Shown here piece after piece: positions 11,437 through 22,940 of a DNA stretch of 64,000 nt. Origin of the DNA: Colocasia esculenta (taxonomy: Eukaryota; Streptophyta; Magnoliopsida; Alismatales; Araceae); contig CM024758.1 of the NCBI GenBank assembly GCA_014218235.1, positions 103,701,698-103,765,697 on the forward strand. Direction: 5' to 3'. The position numbers and the translations under genes were made by a program. Every line of letters starts with the position of its first letter. Position 1 is the first letter of the stretch. The notes beneath the pieces were generated by a model. The model made no database searches. It was not told where the DNA came from and saw only the letters and a list, made by a program, of their open reading frames with translations.

Positions 11437-13633
11437 CCCATTGACAGATTAGGTCCCTTTTGCTCTCTTGAGAAAAACCCTAGCTTTCTATTGCGAAACC
11501 CCAACTTGGAGACTCTTGATTTGTCAACTTGGTGTGTCAGGTCACCGATGCTGCCGTTTACCTTGTAGGTGGCCACCTGTGTGCTGTTGAGTTCTTCAGG
11601 CAGTGGCAGAGTGCCTGATTGCCTTATAAAAGCTAGTTTCCAGATTTTCCGACATGAGGATATATGGTAAAAATATTATATTGTTAAGTATCTCTGGAAG
11701 ATCATGTTATGTAATTTTGGTGAACTTTTGTTCACTGTGTTATTTATTAAAATTGTTGAAATGTTGCCTTGAAAATGCTTAAATCTTACTAATTACTGTT
11801 AGTGTGGCTTTGTGTTGAGTGGTGATGCCAAAAACTTTCTGTAACATGTACATGTGTATCAGGTCATGTTATAAAATCTAGGTGAATTTCTGATGACTGT
11901 GTGAATAATTAGATTTCTGGAATATAAAACAGTGAACAAGTATTATCTGTGTTATTTCTCAAATAAATTGTATGATGCAGGTTAAATTCCCAGAAATTTG
12001 GAGGATATCATGACTGCTCGATACAAGTTTTAGAATAGATAAATGCATCTATAACACCGTGTACCAAGCTTAATTGAGTTCTTGATAAATTATGCAGAAT
12101 GTTTATTTTAATTATCATAAATTGTGTATGACTCCAAAAAATATGAAAAATTGTGTGTGTGATGATTGACTGTAATCAGTCTGTAGTAAAATTTTCATGC
12201 TGTTTGGATAACAGTGAGTGCCAAGTTGGATTTAAACATGGAAAAACGATTAATGTGGAGTATGTTTATGATAAATGGGTTATAATTTAATGAATTGCAG
12301 CATGACTAGGGTTAGTTTATGACCTGTTTTATATTGTAAACAGTAGCATGTTATTTAATAAACTGAACCATGAAGTCATGTGCATGTGAATACAATAGTG
12401 TAAACAAGTGTGTGTGAGCAATGTGAACAAAATGGAAATTGTATAAACTGTGCCATGGGTGACACTGCTACCTTAGAGGGCTGTGGAACTGTACTGTAGT
12501 AAAGTCCCTACGAGAAGGTTTATGTGTGAGAGATCCTATGGGCAATAGGATGAAATCTTGTAGGTGGACAAGTACCACTGGTTAGGGTGGAGAGTGCTTC
12601 TCCCGGTTCTACGCAGTTAACCAAGATCTCTCACTGTCTTGCCTAGGTGATAGGTATGTGAATGTGATGTGTGTGTCCTTCTAGAGGTGGTTTGGACTAT
12701 GTGTCACGTCATTTAATGTGAATAATGTGAATGTGCATGAGTAAAATGTGAGATTGTGGAATGTGTAGATGAACATGTGAAATTGTGAAAGTTAATGTGA
12801 TAGCATGTGAATTAATGAAACATCATGTGAGAATTATTAAATCCATGTTAAACCAACAACCTAATCATGTTTATAATTGTGTTAAATGTGTGAAAATATA
12901 CATAGAATCCATGCTAGGAATATTGCTTTCATTATATGTAATTCCATGCTTAAGTTGTATAGGTATTACAACATGAATGAAACGGGTTTTAAATTTATTT
13001 AGCATGTTAAAGAAATGTATAGAGAGCATGTGATAGGTTTTATATTTAATGTGAAAGGAAACAAAAAGCATGTGTCATGTTCCATAATTTATAGAGGTTT
13101 CATGCATAGGTTTTAAAGATTGTTCAAACCATGTTACATGTAATAATTGAAAAGTAAAATGTACATATGATCTATGTATGTATAGTGTGCATGGATTTAC
13201 TTGCTGAGTCTATTAGACTCATTCTTGCTTCGACGTACAGGTGCAGGAGTCTCCACTTCTTCCGAGGAGACAGTCAGGAGTGACTCGGAGGGAGAGTAGC
13301 ACCTTTGTGGAGATTACGCTATTGTACTTTCTTTTCATAAGTATGTAGTCAAGGACATTATGTAATTCTATTGTGGACAATGTAAATTGATTTAGTTTCC
13401 CAGTTATGTGATATTTAGTTTCATTCTTGCACTATATGGACTGTGGATAAAATGTGGATGATGGAATAAGATACTTACATTCAGTTCTTTCTTTTTTTCC
13501 ACTGTTCTATGTTATATTTATGTACATCTCATCTTATTGTATATGTTGGGTCAATGTCCCACTGTAGCGACGCTTTCTATATCGACGTGGGTTGGTATAA
13601 CCATACCGGTATAAGGAGGGTCGTTACAGAGAT

Positions 13634-13645
13634 TGGTATCAGAGC
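13634..13645 (+). other. Primer binding site of element B (tRNA-iMet type)
   Basis: TGGTATCAGAGC, five bases after the LTR end. Confidence 0.9.
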
Positions 13646-13651
13646 AACCAG

Positions 13652-13787
13652 GTTGAGATTGTACATAAATATACAGATATGCCATCATCTTCATTATATG
13701 CTATGTCTCTATAGATTGTCCACATAGTTAAGAAAATAATTAGGAATTAGATAGTTAGTTCCTAAATGGGATTAAATTGCTTTGCAG
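13652..13787 (+). other. Candidate leader intron of element B
   Basis: CCAG|GTTGAG at 13651/13652 and a pyrimidine-rich TTGCTTTGCAG ending at 13787, three bases before the gag ATG at 13791. Fits a GT-AG intron of 136 bp between primer site and gag. Inferred only; no transcript evidence. Confidence 0.4.
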
Positions 13788-13790
13788 GCT

Positions 13791-13991
13791 ATGGCTTCAT
13801 GTGATAGGCGTGGTGGTCCTGCTCGTGAGGGTGAGCAGAGGAGAGAGGAGAGGGATGAGCAGCAGGCCCCAGCTCCATAGCGACCAGTACTTCCTCCTCC
13901 ACCGCCAGTAGACTATGGGGTGTTCATGCAGGGTCTGGTACAGGCCATGAAGACGCAGGCCCATACTCAGGCTGAACTCCAGGCTCAGCTG
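13791..13991 (+). pseudogene. gag: gag of element B, N-terminal segment
   Basis: Starts with ATG in good context after the primer site and gives 67 codons: a basic, Gln/Glu/Arg-rich start, a proline run, then QAMKTQAHTQAELQAQL. One in-frame TAG stands where a Gln would fit (about residue 30). Cut by element C; the last five bases (AGCTG) are the target site repeated at 19279-19283, after which gag continues. Confidence 0.75.
13987..13991. other. Target site duplication of element C (left), AGCTG
   Basis: Same five bases at 19279-19283 on the other side of the element. Confidence 0.85.
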
Positions 13992-14778
13992 TGTTAGGAT
14001 CGGTTATTCGGTAACGGCAATGCTAGAGGGGGTGGTTGAATAGATTTGCAGTGGAAACTTAAGCAATTTGAAAATTACTTCAGATTAAAAGATCTACTCA
14101 ATTAAAACCCTTTGATCTGATGTAATGTGTGTGATAATTAACAATTAGTGTGTAGATGAAATCCCTTTGCATGCATCTAGCGCAATACAATGCGAACCAC
14201 AAATCAAACTACAGTGCACAAGGGATTTTTAGGTGGTTCGGAGATCACACCACGTGACTCCTATGCCCACCCCCCACACAGTGAGACACACTACTCAAGA
14301 ACTGAGTACAACACACACACGAGCACACCGGCTCAACCCACACACACACGCTAGATCAAGTCCACAAGATCAGATCCTCTAGCCTTGATCTGACCAACAC
14401 CCACACACACGTTGTTTGCTGATGCAAACACGCAATCAGAACAACAATCCACACGTGGATCAAGCACAAGGAACGCTTGAACCACTACCACACACACAAA
14501 GATATGAAAGGTAGAATAAAAGAAGAGTTCTGAGTTGAAGATCAATCCAAATGAAGACTCTTCGTGGTGGTCCGTCCGAAGAACTTCAAGCTTTGTCTTG
14601 ACAGGTATTAGTTGATGGAGAAGCTTGAACCACGGACGAACTGGCTTCAACTCCGCTTGGAAGGTTGTTCTTCTTTGTTCTGGGTAGAGAGATGAAGCAG
14701 GGCAGCAGAAGAAAGCCTTCTTGACCTTTGCTTAGGGTTTTTGGTATGGCGGCTTCTTACTGCGAAAATAGCCTCATA

Positions 14779-14795
14779 TGATCCTTATATAAGGG
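14779..14795 (-). promoter_or_regulatory. TATA box of the C LTR
   Basis: Minus strand reads CCCTTATATAAGGATC here; the second copy has the same TATA core at about 18697-18710. The palindrome cluster lies just upstream on this strand. Confidence 0.6.
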
Positions 14796-14876
14796 TGCCA
14801 AGCATAGAGAGTCGCGCTAAAAGGAAACACCCAAATATAGATCATATCCTGGCCATTAGATCTTCCCAAAACTCCG

Positions 14877-15062
14877 TCTGTCGTCGACAGGCGACTTGCT
14901 GCTGTCGACAGATGCTGACAGGTTTGCAAAAACCAGAAGACTGTGCTTTCTGGAAATAGATTTCTGTGTGGATCTGTCGACAGGCGAAAATCATCTGTCG
15001 ACAGATGCGACAGATGCACTATTCATCTGTTGACAGATGCACTGTCATCTGTTGACAGGTGC
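14877..15062 (-). repeat. CTGTCGACAG palindrome cluster in C LTR
   Basis: Six palindromes in under 190 bp: GTCGACAG at 14883, CTGTCGACAG at 14902, 14974 and 14995, CTGTTGACAG at 15027 and 15049, with half copies between. It sits about 90-280 bp upstream of the TATA box on the minus strand, in U3. Matching cluster in the other LTR at 18798-18990. Confidence 0.85.
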
Positions 15063-15168
15063 ACTATTTCAGCAACTTGTCTTGTTCTTTTGTACTCGTC
15101 GATTTTGGGCTTTGTGTTATGTACATTCACACCTACATTAAAAGACATATTAGTGAGATATAATGAAC

Positions 15169-17890
15169 ATGATCATCCACAAGGGAGTTATTCAAGTGAG
15201 TTAGGTTAAAATCATTAGATTTGATCAATGTTTTCTAGATGACACAACCTAGACTCAAGCACAAAATATAATATCAAATCATTGTTGATTAATTCAATGT
15301 CTTTGATACTATGTGAATATGAAAGTTGCAATGAATAGAAAGTCCAAATTCTCCCCTTGCATCAATGATATGAACATACTCATGAAGAAATTATGAAGAA
15401 GGAGAAGACTTTACAGAAAATGTGTATCTGTCGACAGCAAGAATGTGCATGTCGACTGATTCACATAGGCCTGAAAGGCTTGGTTCTGGAGAGCATGTCT
15501 GTCGCAGATGGGATAGTGCTTGTCGATAGATACTTGAGAAAATCAGTGTTGAGGCATAGAATTGAGTGACATGAAGAACAAGATTTTGAGAAGTAATGAC
15601 ACAATGATATGAGGTTTTCTCTCAAGTATTTCACTTAACCTACCTTGAACTTACTCCCAATAAGATGTGCATGTGATGAGACAACATTCAAGCATGATAT
15701 ATATACATTCATGACAAGCATTTGCACATAGATTTCATGAGCATTCATGAGCATATGAGCACTTTCAAATTTACTCCCCCCATAACACATGCATAGTAAA
15801 TGTATCAAGCAATTCACACATTATTAAGCACTCAACTAGCCTTATACATTACATGACTTTTGGTACATGGCGGAGTATTTTACTCACGCATAATGATAGT
15901 TTCCAAACAGGCATAACTTGTTTTTCCACATGTCATCATTTGATATACCAAGAGGTCATGAGCACAGTTACCAAGCAGGATGGCATGATTCCAATTGCTA
16001 AGTGGCATTGTCATGTGGGGGTATCAACAAAATACATCTTCATTCCTCCGATAGAATTAAAATCCATTTCAATTCTGAGTTCAAAACTGAAGTGACAAAG
16101 AGATTTTACCTGAACAGTCTTCCATCTAAGTTAAATTTTTAATTTTTTTTTACCTTTAGATCTCCATCATTTCTTGCCTTACACAGCCAATGGCATGAAG
16201 CCATTTCTATTTTTTGCTGCAGCACAGCATCAGCTTGTTGATCAAGCTTGTTTTGGGACCCACCACTTGCTTGGGTCCTGCAATGACATTAATGTTAGGA
16301 TCTAACAATGAAGATTTCAGAATCCCAAAGTGATTTGGTTTTTGGATTTCTATTGTTTTGTGCAGTTTTCCTGTTCATAGATACATGAAATTTTTTATCT
16401 TTATGAACATGATGTTTTCTATTGTGTGTATGAACACATGGATTATATGGAGCTTTGCAAGCATGCATAGATCATGGTTTTTATGCCAACAGTTCTTAGA
16501 ATATGACCAATTTTATGACATGAGAAGCATTGGACTGTTTGGCATGATTATGACAGTGCTGATTTTTATTCCGCAGAATTTAGCAAGATGACCAGCCTAT
16601 TGCATTTAAAAACAAATGGGTTGCATTTACCTGAAGCTACCATAGTATGAAGCATTTGCTGAATTTCTGAGGTCCTTTAGAGTACCTTTGACTGTCCTTT
16701 GGTTGAGAAGAAGGAGATGGCACCCTTTGGTATCTCTCTTGGCGTGATGTGGGAGTTGGAGATTTCCTTGAAACATTCTGGGCCTCTGGAGGAGGTGTAG
16801 AGACCTTGTAGACTCTTGTTTTCTTCTCCATTTTCTTTTCTGGTTTTCAATTGAAACATGATTCTTCCTATTTGGAGCCTTTTTGTTCATTTTTTCTTTT
16901 CAAGCTTTCAATGCAACAATTTCTTTTTCAGAGAGTTAGAAGTTGGCTTTTCATGACATCCAGACCATTTTGTATTTTGTTCTTTTCAATTTCACTTTGA
17001 ACATTTGATTTTCCAAGTCAGTATTTTCTGCTTAGCATTGTTCCATTCATCATTTAATGGTCTGTTATGATACAGCCTTCAATCTTCTTTCCATGATTAT
17101 TCTCCTCAACCTTGATTGCACTTTTCTTTATTTGGTGATCATGCCCTGTTGGATATTTGTTTGTTCAATTGATCATTATCAAATTTGAGATTCTCATTAT
17201 GATCAATCAATTTTTCATTATTTTCATTTTCAAATTAGAATTATCAGATTCCACATGATCTGATCTTCTTTCAACTTAGAAAACTTGATTTCATAGCTTT
17301 TGACTATCATTTTCCAATTTTTCATTCCATTTTCAATTTTCATTTTCTTCCATAGAATGCTTGAGCATTATCATTCTCATTTCATTCTTATCCAATTTTC
17401 TTTAGCTTCTTGTTCTGAGCTTTTACCTTCTTAAATTGATTGGACAAGTGCTCATAGCATTCTATTAATTCATCATAGGAAATATCATCTTCTGAAGCAG
17501 AATTAGATATGATGCGTCAAATGAGTCTGAATTGGATTTACCTGACCTTTGACAGTTTCTTGACTTCTCTGATAGATATGATCTTTCAGATTTGTCTAAA
17601 CTAGGAGAACTTCTAGGCTGCCAAGAGCCATGAAGGAATTTATCCTTGGCTTTATTTGCAATATTGCTTGTCTTCTTAAAGGAGTCCTGCATTTTATCAA
17701 CATGGTTATCAAACTCATAATTATGGTTCTATTATGATACTCGACAACTCAGACATATTTCTGAGTATGTTGTAGATGAATAACCAACCCCAAAGTAATC
17801 AGATCAGTTCAGAATCAATTATAAACCCGATCAGAGCAATTAATCACACATAAACAAATATGCCAAATCACAACCGATGAACAGAAAAAC
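15169..17890 (-). pseudogene. Interior of element C with gag remnants
   Basis: On the minus strand, 17692-17380 reads as a hydrophilic Ser/Lys-rich segment followed by an acidic one (EDDISYDELIECYEHLSNQF then a KKVKAQNKKLKK coiled-coil-like run). This resembles the segment after the zinc knuckle region of copia-type gag. 16890-16627 is a basic stretch without a recognisable domain. Frames change and stop repeatedly. 15420-15540 carries three more imperfect TGTCGACAG-type palindromes. I see nothing recognisable in the AT-rich 15550-16600 beyond short homopolymer runs. Confidence 0.5.
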
Positions 17891-17903
17891 CTCTCTGATA
17901 CCA
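17891..17903 (-). other. Primer binding site of element C (tRNA-iMet type)
   Basis: Minus strand TGGTATCAGAGAG, two bases from the LTR edge at 17906. Confidence 0.85.
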
Positions 17904-17905
17904 AT

Positions 17906-19278
17906 TGTTAGGATCGTTATTCGTAACGGCAAAGCTAGAGGGGGGGGGGTTGAATAGATTTGCAGAGGGAAACTTAAGCAATTTGAAAATTACTTCAGAT
18001 TAAAAGATCTACTCATTAAAACCCCTTTGATCTGATGTAATGTGTGTGATAATTAACAATTAGTGTGTTAGACGAAACCCTATGCATGCATCTAGCGCAA
18101 TACAATGCAAACCACAAATCAAACTACAGTGCACAAGGGATTTTTTAGGTGGTTCGGAGATCACACCACGTGACTCCCCGTCCCCCCCCACCAGTGAGGA
18201 CACACTACTCAGAACTGAGTACAACACACACACGAGCACACCGGCTCAACCAACACACACACGCTAGATCAAGTCCACAAAAGATCAGATCCTCTAGCCT
18301 TGATCTGACCACACACCACACACATTTTGTCTGATGCAAACACGCAATCAGAACACAATCCACACGTGGATCAAGCACAAGGAACGCTTGAACCACTACC
18401 ACACACACAAAGATATGAAAGGTAGAATAAAGAGAGTTCTGAGTGAAGATCAAATCAAAATGAAGAACTCTTCGTGGTGGTCGTCCAGAAGAACTTCAAG
18501 CTTTGTCTTGACAGGTATTAGTTGATGGAGAAGCTTGAACCACCCCGGACGAACCGCTTCACTTCAACTCCGCTTGGAAGGTAGTTCTTCTTTATTTTGG
18601 CAGAGAGATGAAGCAGGGCAGCAGGAAGAAAGCCTTCTTCTTGACCTTTGCTTAGGGTTTTGGTATGGTGGCTTCTTGCTGCGAAAATAGCCTCATATGA
18701 TCCTTATATAATGGTGTCCAAGCATAGAGAGTCGTGCTAAAAGGAAACACCCAAATATAGATCATATCATGGCCATTAGATCTTCCCAAAACTCCATCTG
18801 TCGACAGCCGACTTGCTGCTGTCGACAGATGCTGACAGGTTTGCAAAAACCAGAAGACTGGGCTTTCGGGAAATAGATTTCTGTTGTGTGATCTGTCGAC
18901 AGGCGAAAATCATCTGTCGACAGATGCGACAGATCCCTATTCATCTGTGACAGATGCACTGTCATCTGATGACAGGTGCACTATTTCAGCAACTTGTCTT
19001 GTTCTTTTGCACTTGGATTTTGGGCTTTGTCTTGTGTACATTCACACCTACATTAAAAGAACATAATTAGTGAGATATAATGAACATATAAACATGTGTT
19101 TCATTTGCATCCAATTGTCATTCTCATCATGTTTCACACATTCATAACACATCAATTTTGTCTTTTTCATGAAATGTTCATCCTAAAAAACAAACATAAC
19201 ATCAATTAGTATTGCTCATCATCAAAAACATTTAAGCACTTGTTGTAACCCAACATTCTCCAATATGAGAACCCAACA
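17906..19278 (-). repeat. 5' LTR of element C (1373 bp)
   Basis: Plus strand starts TGTTAGGATC and ends ACCCAACA against the target repeat. Contains a CA-rich block (18230-18420), a TATA box near 18700 and the CTGTCGACAG cluster (18798-18990). No coding sequence. Confidence 0.85.
18798..18990 (-). repeat. CTGTCGACAG palindrome cluster, second LTR copy
   Basis: CTGTCGACAG at 18798, 18819, 18893 and 18914, then degraded ctgtgacag and ctgatgacag. Order and spacing match the first LTR, with decay at different units. Confidence 0.85.
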
Positions 19279-19283
19279 AGCTG
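19279..19283. other. Target site duplication of element C (right), AGCTG
   Basis: Matches 13987-13991; gag of element B resumes directly after it. Confidence 0.85.
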
Positions 19284-19497
19284 GAGGCTCAGGTTAGAAT
19301 GATAAATAGAGTAGTTTGTTTTACTTAATTATATGTTTATTATGTTGTTGTATTGTATATGTGTTGCTCATATTGTTTGTTGTAGCAGGCTCAGGCGCCA
19401 CTCCCCCGGCACATGACCATGGTGGACCTTCCATTATGGAAAGGTTCAAGAGGATGGCTCCACCCTCTTTTGAGGGGGAGAGCGACCCGTTGTTTGG
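19284..19497 (+). pseudogene. gag: gag of element B, middle segment
   Basis: After nine bases (gaggctcag) in frame with the first segment comes an intron-like gap (19293-19388), then a stretch reading MERFKRMAPPSFEGESDPL, the usual entry to the Ty3 gag capsid domain. That second stretch is one base out of phase with the first. Cut at 19497 by element D; the capsid domain resumes at 28478. Confidence 0.75.
19293..19388 (+). other. Candidate intron in B gag (first)
   Basis: CTCAG|GTTAGA at the left and TTGTAGCAG at the right; 96 bp, AT-rich, full of stops. Removing it leaves a one-base frame mismatch to the downstream capsid frame, so either an indel followed or the exact junction differs. Confidence 0.4.
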
Positions 19498-20979
19498 TGT
19501 TTGTTATGGGTGTCCTCAAGCCAATCATAACTTGTACAATCTTGTTCTTTGATAATAATAATAATAAGGCTTTCATATTCATTATGTATATTCGTTATTA
19601 TCGTTTCATTATGGTCCATGATATGTGCAATGGATATTAATTATGATGAGATCATAACAATGAGATTAATATCCTTTAAACGTATATTCTTAATCGTTCC
19701 TATCGGAGGATATTCGAGAAGGACATCGGATATCCGGTTAGACTAGTACAGGTTGCACCTGCTCATATATGTGAGGGGACTGTTCTCATAGTCACTTGTG
19801 TGGTGACACTAAGGTGAATCTGTAGGTGTCCTTGGAGAATGAGTTCACTGAACTGATCCTTTAGAATCGCTGGATGGTAATATACCTTACTGTCAACCAG
19901 CTAGATTCATTGTCACAGTGGCGAGATTGGTCCTTAGACCTGAGACACCAAGGACCCTTGTGGTGGACTTCTGGGTTTTGACCTTGACTTATAGATCTCT
20001 AGCCATGAGGTCTTAATCATTTAGTGTTCGATCTAGCGGAATACCTTCGAAGGTGATTGTGTGGTCATATGGGATCGCTCGTTCTCGATAATAGGAGAGT
20101 GAATGCTCTAGGGAAGGATGCCTAATAGTCCCTGGCCAGGGCACGACTCCTTATCAGAAAAGGAGTTTCTGATATAGTTATGCGGCATCTAAACTGAGTG
20201 AGTGTGCAATTTAGGGTTGCAGTTAACCATACCCTAAGTGCACTCGGAGCATGTACGAGCGAAGGATTATAGTCACATGGTAACTGATGATACAAAGGTT
20301 CCTTGAATGGGTTGCTGAACCCCAATGCTTTCCAAGATCAGTGGTGTTGCTTGCCACCCAACTTGATTAGAAGCCCGGTCAATTATCGTGAGACGATAAT
20401 TGATTGTGTAATTAATTAATATGAGATGTTAATTAATTACCATAAGTCAATAAGAGTTTATGAGCTTAATGGGCTGAAAACTGGACTAGCAGTTGGGCCT
20501 AGAGGGTCACACGCATAAGAGTTTCCGAGCAGACTGGGCAGGTGTTTTCTTTATAGACAAGAATGGGTTTTTTGTGAAAAACCGCAGTGTCTATAATTAC
20601 GCTGAGAGTTAAACCCTAGGCCAGCTCCAGGCTTAACCCTGGCCGCCCCCCCCCCTCTCTATCTCCCAGGGCGCCCCCCACCTCTCTCTCCTCTCTTCGG
20701 CACATGGTGGAGCTGAGATTCGGAGACGCGTGGAGAACGAGAGATCCCGTCTGCTCCGGAGCTCGCGGGATACGTTTAGAGGCCAGACATTTGAACGGCT
20801 TGAAGCACCGGCACCTCCTGCGCCGCCTCCTCCCCGGATACGAGAGTTACGCAACCCCGCAAAGGTAAAGATGAGATCTGCCTGTGCGTGGTTTACCATT
20901 TTGTGTTCGATCCGACCGCCGGCAACGATATCTACCTGAGGGATTCGCGTTTCCGCTGCGCTCTATACAAAACCTAATA
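19498..20979 (+). repeat. 5' LTR of element D (1482 bp)
   Basis: Starts TGTTTGTTATGGG and ends AACCTAATA against the primer site; the other LTR (27000-28477) starts TGTTAGTTATGGG and ends ACCTTCA. The copies differ largely by single-base indels. No coding sequence of its own. Confidence 0.92.
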
Positions 20980-20980
20980 G

Positions 20981-20992
20981 TGGTATCAGAGC
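20981..20992 (+). other. Primer binding site of element D (tRNA-iMet type)
   Basis: TGGTATCAGAGC one base after the LTR. Confidence 0.92.
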
Positions 20993-21294
20993 TAGGTTGC
21001 TGGTACGTTCGGAATCGGCGTCTTGTGTATGATATTTTATGCCTTTTCGTAGATTTCGCGTTGTGCATGAGTCGCCATGTTTGACGTGTTTCGGGTCGCA
21101 CATGAGATGTGCACTTGCCGCTTGGCACATGGAAAGATGTTCTGGTACCAAGGGCTTCGCGGAGACCCTTTGTGGCGTCGTTTGGCCCACTGCGAGGCCA
21201 CACGGCCCTCTGCATGATGCCCGCCGTCGTGCAGATTGGACAGTCCAAGATGGGGCATTTTTGCAGATTTTTTTAGGGCTTTTTTCAGGTTTTC

Positions 21295-21570
21295 TGGGTG
21301 CTTAGGGGCGGAGGGCAGCGGCTTCCGGCACCGCCGGTGCCGTCCGCGGCCGCCGGAGGCGGGCGGAGGCGCGGGCAGGGCCGGGCGCCCCACCGGCGCT
21401 GCACCGTTGGGGGGCGGCGGCTAGGGTTTTCCCCAACCGCCGCGGGCCCTCGGGAGGCGGGGTGACCCCGCGCGGGTCCCCCCGGGCCGCGCGCGGGTCC
21501 GCTCGCGGGTAAGTCGCGGCGGACCCCCGCAGGTCCCGGCGGCCGGATCCGGCCCGCGCCGGATCCGGAC
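21295..21570. other. GC-rich island in D leader
   Basis: Dense CpG block (ccgccgg, gcggccgccgg, cgcgcgggtccg) in otherwise AT-rich sequence, with both borders sharp. Both strands are open over short frames only because stop codons are AT-rich. Confidence 0.8.
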
Positions 21571-22598
21571 CGTTTCGCCCCCCTTTTTTCCCCCCATTTT
21601 TCCATTTCCATTTTTAATGTTTTTAAATTGTTTAAAATTTAGAAAAATTTTTAAAATCCCAAAAAATATGAAATTAGTTTTAAGAGTTTTAAAAATTGTT
21701 TTAACTCTCTGTAAATTATTTTTCATATGTATGACCCATTACTTAATTAGTTTAAAGGAATCTGAAACTGTTTTAGTTATTTCCTCTAATCTAATTAAAT
21801 GTTAATTGATTTAGAAATGTGATTTTTAAATTAATTAACTGTACATTTTGGCAACTTCATGCAGTAACGGTGAATGACGTTTATCTAATGTTGATTAGAT
21901 AATCCATGTTAGCTAAATTGTTTAGTTAAATGGTTTTCAAAGTATAATTATTATATTTTGAAATAAAATATTTCAGAAGTAATTATGTGATGATTGCTTG
22001 TTGATGCATGTGATGTGTGTGGATGGATGGTCATGGACTTAGATATCATGTGATGAATGTTATGGTTAATGGCAAATGATGTAATTTATGAGGACTGCGT
22101 GCCTCCCTCTCTCCCTCTATTAAATCCGGGTTGTACATTCTATCTCCCTCCTGTTATGTACTCCCTTGACTTGTTCAGGTTTCTTATTATTATCTGATGT
22201 ACATTTATGGGCCTGCGAGCCCAATTTAAATATTACTTGTAATTTAAGAAGCGGATTGGCGGAGATGGAGGAGAGTACCATGCAGGACCTTCATGGAGAT
22301 AAAGTTACTCAAGCTAAAGCATCAGATGCGGGGCTGCCATTTGTTCACCATTTTTGTGGGATTACCAACTGGCTCTGGTAATGCCACTCTAGGTTAAAGT
22401 CCATGATCATCCATCGTTTTCTTCATATATATGATATGTGTGGAATGTGCTATGATATATATAATTAAATATATGATATTCCAAATTCTATATATCAATA
22501 GCACGCAGATAGAGACCAAGATAAATATGTCAAAATCCTCCTCGTAAATTTAAGCCGTAGCGTAATCATTAGAATGAATTACGTGGCCCTCCATCATT

Positions 22599-22940
22599 TA
22601 GTTTTAGGATTGCCATTAGATCGGGCAAGTTTGTTGTGCTATCCACAAGGCTTGCCAATCTGATGACAGACTAAAACTATGGCATAGATGATGCCTTAAA
22701 CGGTATAGAGGACCGGTGTAGCTTTGTTGTGCTATCCACAGGGCTACATCCAAATCTATGCTCGTTACGTAATGATGGTATGCTTAGACTGGATTTAATG
22801 ACTTGTTGTGCTATCCACAAGGTCATTAAAATTCAGGGGCCAAAATAAGATCGGATATTGCAAGAGTTGCAAGTGTCAAGGGTTGACCGCTTTCAGATCA
22901 TAGTATGGTTTGTTGTGCTATCCACAAGATCATGCTATGA
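22599..22940 (+). repeat. Four hairpins with one shared loop in D leader
   Basis: The loop TTGTTGTGCTATCCACAAGG (with small variants) occurs four times, its core starting at 22634, 22727, 22806 and 22913. Each copy is flanked by different, complementary arms: GATCGGGCAAG/CTTGCCAATC (outer TAGTTTTAG/CTAAAACTA); TGTAGC/GCTACA (outer GCATAGAT/ATCTATGC); TTTAATGAC/GTCATTAAA; CATAGTATG/CATGCTATG (one G-T pair). The loop also contains its own TTGTG/CACAA pairing. Confidence 0.92.

Larger units (their letters stand above)
10936..13628 (+). repeat. 5' LTR of element B (2693 bp)
   Basis: Starts TGTAAGGCCC, ends GTCGTTACA five bases before the primer site. Related LTRs in the window: 31366-33509 (3' part) and 62529-64000 (5' part, starts TGTAAGGCAC). 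Shared landmarks are a block ending 'catgaggatatatggtaa', a segment around 12450-12660 with 'ggtggacaagtacc', and a final block with 'tataaccataccggtat'. No coding capacity. Confidence 0.88.
13992..15168 (-). repeat. 3' LTR of element C (truncated)
   Basis: Repeated at 17906-19100 with many one-base indels. The two copies part company at about 15168; the last ~180 bp of the other copy (to CCCAACA) is absent here, so this LTR has lost its own start. Confidence 0.8.
13992..19278 (-). mobile_element. Element C: degenerate copia-like LTR element in B gag
   Basis: Starts TGTTAGGATC and ends GAACCCAACA, flanked by AGCTG on both sides. Minus orientation is set by the primer site at 17891-17903. The interior (about 15170-17890) contains gag-like remnants, purine tracts (minus) at about 15351 and 15771, and no detectable protease, integrase or RT. 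The copia assignment is an inference from the gag remnant and rests on weak similarity. Confidence 0.75.

Noticed and set aside
11149..11568. 139-residue plus-strand reading frame
   Set aside because: Lies inside the B LTR across its TATA box, without a domain; the related LTR at 62529 does not keep the frame.
14877..15062. CRISPR or satellite interpretation of CTGTCGACAG repeats
   Set aside because: Ten-base palindromes at uneven distances, found in both LTRs of one element.
20633..21611. Glycine/proline/arginine-rich frames on both strands
   Set aside because: Consequence of the GC-rich leader block and LTR end; all frames stay open because stop codons are AT-rich.
22599..22940. CRISPR-like array (20-nt repeat four times)
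   Set aside because: Spacing is irregular (79-107 bp), the repeats sit inside hairpins, and the context is a plant retrotransposon leader.
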